From positions 1 to 64,000 of the forward strand of contig NZ_RAZT01000001.1 in assembly GCF_003626635.1 (NCBI RefSeq): 64,000 nucleotides of DNA, read 5' to 3'. Below the pieces are notes generated by a model. The model was not told where the DNA came from and searched no databases. It was given only the letters and a program-made list of their open reading frames with translations. Positions 58,892 to 64,000 of the stretch are shown one piece after another. Position numbers and translations under genes: made by a program. Numbering within the stretch: the stretch's first letter is position 1; each line of letters starts with the position of its first letter. Origin of the DNA: Micromonospora musae. Lineage in GTDB: Bacteria; Actinomycetota; Actinomycetes; Mycobacteriales; Micromonosporaceae.

Positions 58892-59899
58892 CTACGCGGT
58901 TCGCACCCCGTTCGCGTCGGCGACCGGAGCCAGCACGGCCGACCGGCGCACGCCGAACTCCGGATTCGCCACCAACCAGGCCAGGTACGCCGGGTGCGGG
59001 GCCAGCGAGTCGTCGTAGGCGGCCTTCGCCGTCTGCAGTACCCACTCGGCGGCCCGCGCCGCGGGGGAGTCGGGATGCCAGCCGAACATCAACCGCCAGC
59101 GCAGCGGCACCCCGGCCAGTCGGCGGGTGACCAGGCCGGCGGGTGGCCGGAAGGTGGCCTGGCAGAGTGCCACCGCCTCGCCCGCGTCCACCAGGTCCAC
59201 GCAGCCGCGCACATCCGTCTCGTAGAGCTTGCGGGGCGTGAAGCCGGCGCGGGCGCACGCGGCCGCGAAGCAGTCGCCGAAGCAGCCGTCGCCCGGCGCC
59301 GCCACCCACTGTTCGTGCCGCAGGTCCACCAGCCGCACCTCCTCCCGCTCGGCCAGCGGATGCGACTCCGGCAAGAGCACCAGCACCGGGTCGACCGACA
59401 CCTCCCGCCAGCTGAGCCCGCACTCGGCCGACGGGCTGGAGTCGCCGCAGACGCCGGTCAGCACGAAATCCAGCCGACCGCCGACGACCAGCTGCGCCAG
59501 CTCGTCCACCGACCAGGACGCGTACGTGGTGATCTGCGCCTGAGGCTGCGCGGCCGCGACCCGGTGCACGAGCCGGCCGAGGAATGGGCTGTTCACCCCG
59601 CCGAACCGGTACCGCCGGGGCGCGTCCGTCGCCCCCGCGAGACGGGCGGCCTCGTCCTGCAACCCCTTCATCGCGGGCAGCAGCACCCGGGCCCGAGCGA
59701 GCACGAGCTCGCCGAGCGCGGTCGGCCGGGCGCCGCGACGGTCCCGCTCGAAGAGTGGGCCGCCCAGTGTGCGTTCGATCCGTTGGAGCTGGGCGGTGAG
59801 CGCCGGCTGGGCCAGGCCGAGCGTCGACGCCGCTTTGGTCACGCTTCCCGTCTCGGCGATCGCGCACACCACCCGAAGGTGTCGCAGCTCCAGATTCAT
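58892..59899 (-). CDS. LysR-family transcriptional regulator
   Basis: A 335-residue LysR regulator. The N-terminal winged helix (about 4-62) is LELRHLRVVCAIAETGSVTKAASTLGLAQPALTAQLQRIE. A linker helix and the C-terminal effector-binding fold follow, with YRFGGVNSPFLGRLV and FVLTGVCGDSS. Cys residues in the effector domain may matter for sensing. A near-perfect T-N11-A palindrome covers its start codon, so it probably represses itself. No divergent target gene is adjacent, and no effector is known. Confidence 0.9.
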   Translation of the reverse strand: MNLELRHLRVVCAIAETGSVTKAASTLGLAQPALTAQLQRIERTLGGPLFERDRRGARPTALGELVLARARVLLPAMKGLQDEAARLAGATDAPRRYRFGGVNSPFLGRLVHRVAAAQPQAQITTYASWSVDELAQLVVGGRLDFVLTGVCGDSSPSAECGLSWREVSVDPVLVLLPESHPLAEREEVRLVDLRHEQWVAAPGDGCFGDCFAAACARAGFTPRKLYETDVRGCVDLVDAGEAVALCQATFRPPAGLVTRRLAGVPLRWRLMFGWHPDSPAARAAEWVLQTAKAAYDDSLAPHPAYLAWLVANPEFGVRRSAVLAPVADANGVRTA

Positions 59900-59913
59900 A
59901 CCGTGACGGTATG
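59897..59913. promoter_or_regulatory. LysR box overlapping the lysR start codon
   Basis: CATACCGT and ACGGTATG are 8-bp arms around one G. The core T, 11 nt, A matches the LysR-type binding rule, and it includes the ATG of the regulator. Binding here would block translation start or transcription of the gene. Confidence 0.65.
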
Positions 59914-59974
59914 ACCCCGCTCCGGTTCTCCGGAAGAGCCGGATGGATCGGCGATTATGGATGAAGGTCGGCGG

Positions 59975-60574
59975 TCAGCCGCGCGGCTGCTCCGGAAGGT
60001 CGGCGAGGTAGGTGGGCCTGCCGCTGACCACGTCGCGGACCTTGTCCACCACGCCCAGCGCCGGCTCGACCACCCGGTTCCACGGCGGAGTGGCCGGGGT
60101 GTCCGGGTGCGGCCGGGTCGGCGCGGCCTCCTCGGCGATCTCCAGGCGGTTGCCGAGCCGGATCAACTCCTCCTCGGTCGCCACCGCGCGTAGCTCCACG
60201 ACCAGCGCGCCCACCTCCTCGACGTGGCGGCGGACCCGCTCGGCGACGTCGTTGAGGTCGTCCTCGGCGAGCGTGCGCAGCGCGCCCAGCAGCGCGGCGT
60301 CCGCGTCGAGGATCCGGTCCACCCGATCGGCCGATTCGGGCACCGCCGACCGCACCGCCGGCAGCAGGTACTGCTCCTCGGCGGAGAGGTGCCGGGAGAG
60401 CGCGGCGGTCAGCACCGCCAGCTGCTCGTCGGCGGTGGGGTCCGGCCCGGTCAGCCGCGCCACGAGCTCCAGCAGCTGCCGGTGCTCCTGCCCGACGATG
60501 TCGGCGACGCTGCGACCACCGGGCCGGTAGCCCTCGTCGGGGGCGGGTGGCAGCGGAGGCAGGGGAACGGTCAT
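59975..60574 (-). CDS. Hemerythrin-domain protein
   Basis: A 199-residue protein with a four-helix hemerythrin-like domain (about 22-150). Likely iron ligands sit in VGQEHRQLLELV, LSRHLSAEEQYLLPAV and VRRHVEEVGAL. A C-terminal extension (about 155-199) follows and is unrelated to the iron site. Such domains bind O2, NO or iron. GAGGAGAG lies 4 nt before the ATG. A good SigF-type promoter sits upstream, so it fits the oxidative or oxygen branch of the stress set, alongside ctaD. Confidence 0.88.
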   Translation of the reverse strand: MTVPLPPLPPAPDEGYRPGGRSVADIVGQEHRQLLELVARLTGPDPTADEQLAVLTAALSRHLSAEEQYLLPAVRSAVPESADRVDRILDADAALLGALRTLAEDDLNDVAERVRRHVEEVGALVVELRAVATEEELIRLGNRLEIAEEAAPTRPHPDTPATPPWNRVVEPALGVVDKVRDVVSGRPTYLADLPEQPRG

Positions 60575-60631
60575 CGTGCTCTCCTCGTCTGGCCGGGGGT
60601 GCGGATCGGGGACGTGCGGTCGCGGGCGGCG

Positions 60632-60658
60632 GTACCCGGGGCGGCGGATCGCGAAACC
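60632..60658 (-). promoter_or_regulatory. SigF/SigB-type promoter of the hemerythrin gene
   Basis: On the minus strand GGTTT (60658-60654), 16 nt, GGGTAC (60637-60632), 57 nt before the ATG. Confidence 0.72.
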
Positions 60659-60754
60659 GCGCCCACCGCCGACCCGCCGCGGGAGACGGTGGCGCACGAC
60701 CGCCGACCCGGCCGCGGCGAGTCGATCGGACGCCGCGGCTGGTATGAAGAAGCG

Positions 60755-62083
60755 ATGACGAGCGACGCCACCTCCGCCCGACCCGCCCTCACCGACGAGG
60801 TCGTCGACCTCTGCCGTGACCTGCTCCGGATCGACACCTCCAACACCGGTGACAACGACACCAGCGCGGGCGAGCGCGCCGCCGCCGAGTACGTGGCGGA
60901 GAAGCTCGCCGAGGTCGGCGTCGAATCCCAGCTCCACGAGTCCGCCCCCGGCCGGGCCAACCTCGTCGCCCGGATCCCCGGCACCGACCCCGGCCGCGGC
61001 GCGCTGCTGGTGCACGGCCACCTGGACGTGGTGCCGGCCGACGCCGACGAGTGGTCGGTGCACCCGTTCTCCGGTGAGATCCGCGACGGCTACCTGTGGG
61101 GTCGCGGCGCGATCGACATGAAGGACTTCGACGCGATGGTGCTCGCCGTCGTGCGGCACTGGCAGCGCACCGGCGTACGCCCCACCCGCGACATCGTGCT
61201 CGCGTACACCGCCGACGAGGAGGCCGGCGGTGACTACGGAGCGCACTTCCTCACCCGCCACCACCGGGACATCTTCGACGGCTGCACCGAGGCGATCGGC
61301 GAGGTCGGCGGCTTCTCCTACTCCGTCGACGACGCCCGGCGGCTCTACCTCATCGAGACCGCCGAGAAGGGCGTGGACTGGCTGCGGCTGCACGCCAAGG
61401 GCCGCCCGGGGCACGGCTCGATGGTCCACGACGACAACGCCGTCACCGCCCTCGCCGAGGCCGTCGCCCGCATCGGCCGGCACCGCTTCCCGGTGGTGGT
61501 CACCCCGACCGTACGGGCCTTCCTCGAAGAGGTCTCCGAGCTGCTCGGCATCGAGCTGGACCCGGAGGACCCGGAGGCCGCGATCGCCAAGCTGGGGCCG
61601 ATCGCCAACATCATCGGCGCCACGATCCGCAACACCGCCAACCCCACCCGCCTGACCGCCGGCTACAAGGACAACGTCATCCCCGGCCGGGCCACCGCCA
61701 CCATCGACTGCCGCAGCCTGCCCGGCCAGTCGGAGCTGCTCGAGGAGCAGCTCCGCGCGCTTATCGGGCCGGACATCGCCATCGAGTACATCCAGCGCCA
61801 GCCGGCCATCGAGACCACCTTCGACGGTGACCTGGTCGACGCGATGTCCGCCGCGCTGCGCGCCGAGGACCCGGGCGCGCACCCGGTGCCGTACATGCTC
61901 TCCGGCGGCACCGACGCGAAGGCCTTCGCCCAACTCGGCATCCGCTGCTTCGGTTTCGCCCCGCTGCGACTGCCGGCCGACCTGAACTTCTCCGCGTTGT
62001 TCCATGGCATTGACGAGCGGGTTCCGGTGGACGGGCTACAGTTCGGCGTGCGGGTTCTCGACCGGTTCCTGCGTACCTGCTGA
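60755..62083 (+). CDS. M20-family metallopeptidase or deacylase
   Basis: A 442-residue zinc hydrolase that removes acyl or peptide groups from amino-acid-type substrates. Metal and catalytic residues are in LLVHGHLDVVP (His89, Asp91), GAIDMKD (Asp121) and TADEEAGG (Glu155, Glu156). A final His lies in ALFHGIDERVP near the C-terminus. The dimerisation lid domain lies between. The ATG at 60755 overlaps a four-codon ORF as ATGA. Carboxypeptidase, succinyl-diaminopimelate desuccinylase and N-acyl deacylase are all possible; context gives no clue. Confidence 0.88.
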   Translation: MTSDATSARPALTDEVVDLCRDLLRIDTSNTGDNDTSAGERAAAEYVAEKLAEVGVESQLHESAPGRANLVARIPGTDPGRGALLVHGHLDVVPADADEWSVHPFSGEIRDGYLWGRGAIDMKDFDAMVLAVVRHWQRTGVRPTRDIVLAYTADEEAGGDYGAHFLTRHHRDIFDGCTEAIGEVGGFSYSVDDARRLYLIETAEKGVDWLRLHAKGRPGHGSMVHDDNAVTALAEAVARIGRHRFPVVVTPTVRAFLEEVSELLGIELDPEDPEAAIAKLGPIANIIGATIRNTANPTRLTAGYKDNVIPGRATATIDCRSLPGQSELLEEQLRALIGPDIAIEYIQRQPAIETTFDGDLVDAMSAALRAEDPGAHPVPYMLSGGTDAKAFAQLGIRCFGFAPLRLPADLNFSALFHGIDERVPVDGLQFGVRVLDRFLRTC

Positions 62084-62140
62084 CCCGCCTCCGGTTGCTG
62101 CGCCCGCGCGGCACCTCCCATCGTGAAGGGAACACCTCGC

Positions 62141-62797
62141 ATGACCGACCAGCACGGTGAGCTGGACGCTGCTCTCGAGCGGGTGATCGACGCGGCCCGT
62201 CGCCACCTGTCCGCGGTACGCGCCGCCGACGGCCGCATCGACGACGACGACGTCTGGCAGGCGTACGTCGCTTTGAACAACGCCTCCCACGCCTACGACG
62301 AGCGTCTCCTGGACGCCTTCGGTGAAGTCACCCCCTGGGACGTCGAGGCGATCGACCCGGACGAGGCCGACGAGCGTTTCGCCGGCGGCGCCGAGGCGAT
62401 CGAGGCCACCGACCCGCACCCGCGGGTGATCTCGGTACGCCAGCGCCGCGACTACCGGGTGCCCAGCGTCTCCGCGCTGATGCGGGTCGCCGAGGTGGCC
62501 CGCCGGGACAGCACCCCGGAGGACGACGAGCCGGCGCCGGTCGAGGGGGTCGGCGAGGCGGTGCTGGAGCTGCTGCAGAGCGGCGACGGCTCGCTCAGCG
62601 CGCTGGACATCCCCGAGCTGGAACCGCTCGACGGGGTGGTGATGGTCAGCGAGGTCGGCACCCCGGTCGACCTGGAGTCGTTCGAGGACGACGACGCGGT
62701 CGGCCCGTTCCAGCCGGCCGCCGACGACCGGCTGATCGGCCGCCTCGACGAGCACCCGTTCCTCGAGCTCGACGACGAGCACGACCACGTCCACTAG
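62141..62797 (+). CDS. Acidic protein of unknown function
   Basis: A 218-residue acidic soluble protein. Residues about 1-70 are helical (ELDAALERVIDAARRHLSAV, VWQAYVALNNASHAYDERLLDAFG). The rest is rich in Asp and Glu, with a basic strand RVISVRQRRDYRVP between acidic parts. It ends in an Asp/His-rich tail that could bind metal. GAAGGGAAC precedes the ATG. I know homologues only as hypothetical proteins in actinobacteria. The gene is followed by a strong hairpin. Confidence 0.7.
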   Translation: MTDQHGELDAALERVIDAARRHLSAVRAADGRIDDDDVWQAYVALNNASHAYDERLLDAFGEVTPWDVEAIDPDEADERFAGGAEAIEATDPHPRVISVRQRRDYRVPSVSALMRVAEVARRDSTPEDDEPAPVEGVGEAVLELLQSGDGSLSALDIPELEPLDGVVMVSEVGTPVDLESFEDDDAVGPFQPAADDRLIGRLDEHPFLELDDEHDHVH

Positions 62798-62970
62798 GGC
62801 GTGTGTCGAAGTCCTCGGTCGAGCCGAGGCGGAGTCCAGGCGGCGGTCCGGCAAGGCGGGGATTCGTTCGGATACCGGTGTTGTATCCGGACGAAGCGCC
62901 GACGCCGCCGGTCGTCGTCTGGGCCCGCCGCAGGCCGGCCAGGGACTTTGGCATATGCCCTAGGCGATGC

Positions 62971-63009
62971 CGCCCCGGGGTCCGGCCGTACGGCACGGGC
63001 CCCGGGGCG
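62971..63009. terminator. Strong bidirectional terminator
   Basis: CGCCCCGGGGTCCG (62971-62984) pairs with CGGGCCCCGGGGCG (62996-63009) over 14 bp with one G-U. The loop contains GCCGTACGGC, itself palindromic. It lies between convergent genes. A short palindrome GGCATATGCC is at 62950-62959. Confidence 0.8.
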
Positions 63010-63026
63010 TACGCCTGGCGGTTCGT

Positions 63027-63218
63027 TCAGTACGAGAGGCCCGGCTGCGGCTGGTTGACCCGGCGGCGACGCAGCATCACCTGCCGCGTGCCGTCCCGGA
63101 ACAGCCGCACCCGGGCCAGCTCCCATCCGGAGAACTCCGCCTGGATTGCCAGCTGCGCCGCGGCGGTCAGCCGGTCGACGTTCGATGGCAACCGCAGCGG
63201 CGCGTATTCGTAGTCCAT
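63027..63218 (-). CDS. DUF5703 small protein
   Basis: A 63-residue protein whose sequence MDYEYAPLRLPSNVDR, GWELARVRLFRDGTRQVMLRRR matches the DUF5703 family of tiny actinobacterial proteins, thought to bind or support other proteins. The ATG at 63218 gives the family length; longer in-frame starts add unrelated residues. Function unknown. It converges with the acidic protein gene. Confidence 0.78.
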   Translation of the reverse strand: MDYEYAPLRLPSNVDRLTAAAQLAIQAEFSGWELARVRLFRDGTRQVMLRRRRVNQPQPGLSY

Positions 63219-63329
63219 GTTCCCTATGCTGCCCAGGCCGGCGGTGGTTTGCCACCCCCGGCGGGGTGATCGACACCGCTGCCGCGGGCGCTTCGTGCCC
63301 ACAGGTGGCACCCTGGCCGGTTCGCCGCC

Positions 63330-64000
63330 TCAGCTGTCGCGCTCGGGGTAGCCGACCGGCACCGCCGAGACATCCTCCAACGCGGTGATGATCTCTTCCG
63401 GCAGCGTCATCCGCTCCACCTGAAGCGCCCCGAGCAGCTGGCCCACCGTGCGGGCGCCGAGGATGGGCGCCGTCACGCCGGGCCGGTCCCGCACCCAGGC
63501 CAGCGCCACCTCCAGCGGCGAGACGCCCAGCCCGCCGGCCGCGGTGGCCACCGCCTCCACGATGCTCGAGCAGCGCGGCTCCAGGTAGGTGGCGACGAAA
63601 CGCTCGAAGTGCGGCGAGGCGGCCCGGGAGTCGGCCGGGCGGCCGTGCCGGTACTTGCCGGTCAACACCCCCCGCCCCAGCGGAGACCAGGGCAGCACCC
63701 CCAGGCCGAGCGCGTCGCAGGCGGGCAGCACCTCCCGCTCCACGCCCCGCTCCAGCAGCGAGTACTCCACCTGGGCGGCCACCACCGGCGACCGCCCCGG
63801 CCAGGCCGCCTGCCAGGCCGCCGCGCGGGCGGTCTGCCAGCCGGAGAAGTTCGACACGCCGACGTACCGGACCCGGCCGCTGGCCACGGCGTGGTCGAGC
63901 GTGGCCAGGGTCTCCTCCAGCGGGGTGTCCGGGTCGTAGCCGTGCACCTGGAACAGGTCGACGTGATCGGTGCCGAGGCGGCGCAGCGAGGCGTCGAGCG
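63330..64000 (-). CDS. Aldo/keto reductase, C-terminal part (runs off right edge)
   Basis: The visible 223 residues are the C-terminal two-thirds of an NADPH-dependent aldo/keto reductase. The frame continues to the window edge with DASLRRLGTDHVDLFQVHG, the strand carrying the catalytic His. VRYVGVSNFSGWQ, LLERGVEREVLPACDALGLG, VLPWSPLGRGVLTGK and the cofactor-binding end TAPILGARTVGQL follow. The N-terminal Tyr/Lys motifs lie beyond the window. Substrate unknown. Confidence 0.9.
   Translation of the reverse strand, partial: LDASLRRLGTDHVDLFQVHGYDPDTPLEETLATLDHAVASGRVRYVGVSNFSGWQTARAAAWQAAWPGRSPVVAAQVEYSLLERGVEREVLPACDALGLGVLPWSPLGRGVLTGKYRHGRPADSRAASPHFERFVATYLEPRCSSIVEAVATAAGGLGVSPLEVALAWVRDRPGVTAPILGARTVGQLLGALQVERMTLPEEIITALEDVSAVPVGYPERDS

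Overview
The window is very GC-rich chromosomal DNA from an actinobacterium. It shows frequent GTG starts, ATGA and GTGA stop-start overlaps, leaderless promoters, and families typical of Micromonosporaceae and Streptomyces (ANTAR regulators, SecA2, ClpC with a UVR segment, a GlgX-TreY-TreZ operon, DUF3140, DUF5703, DUF72). I infer Micromonospora or a close relative; the sequence alone does not fix the genus. I saw no insertion sequence, prophage, rRNA, tRNA or CRISPR array.

Layout. 0-7 kb: the 5' end of a GT4 glycosyltransferase on the minus strand faces the glycogen-to-trehalose operon glgX-treY-treZ. 7-18.9 kb: an MscS channel, a membrane protein, two XRE-type regulators, an epoxide hydrolase, a secreted protein, an SRPBCC protein with a zinc alcohol dehydrogenase, a voltage-gated ion channel and a GNAT acetyltransferase. 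18.9-26.4 kb: a GCS2-type ligase, small membrane proteins, an Rv2629-like release-factor-fold protein overlapping a ThDP enzyme, and an unrecognised 480-residue protein. 26.6-31.5 kb: a SigF/SigB-type sigma factor fused to a STAS domain, a solitary ctaD, a STAS-HATPase fusion and a DUF4383 protein. 31.6-36.2 kb: a glycosyltransferase, glucosyl-3-phosphoglycerate synthase, and a Gfo/Idh plus MDR dehydrogenase pair. 36.3-48 kb: secA2, GAF-ANTAR, DUF2231, DUF3500, a cupin, a cysteine-dioxygenase-like plus rhodanese pair, a winged-helix regulator, a uridine-kinase-like protein, a DksA/TraR protein, two DUF72 proteins, DUF2267 and a PIG-L deacetylase. 48.3-50 kb: a repeat peptide next to a JmjC oxygenase. 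50-54.7 kb: a four-gene minus-strand operon with an FtsK/EccC-like ATPase. 54.8-64 kb: a NYN-type nuclease, a ClpC paralogue with two small partners, a LysR regulator with an operator over its start codon, hemerythrin, an M20 peptidase, and a partial aldo/keto reductase at the right edge.

The main integrated observation is a promoter pattern, GTTT or GGTTT, then 14-16 nt, then GGGTA, matching the known SigF/SigB-type consensus. It lies correctly oriented in front of nine transcription units: ctaD, the STAS-HATPase gene, DUF4383, GAF-ANTAR, DUF2231, the DksA-like gene, the repeat peptide with JmjC, the clpC operon and hemerythrin. The only sigma gene of that class in the window carries a C-terminal STAS domain, and the nearby anti-sigma kinase carries an N-terminal STAS domain. 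Both STAS domains lack the serine that such kinases phosphorylate. I read this as a local stress regulon run by an unusual, domain-shuffled partner-switching pair.

The second candidate system is the 50-54.7 kb operon: a soluble three-module FtsK/EccC-like ATPase, a small helical-hairpin protein, a proline/glycine-rich protein and a coiled-coil membrane protein, resembling a stripped-down type VII export machine. The third is the repeat peptide and JmjC pair, which looks like a peptide substrate with its hydroxylase.
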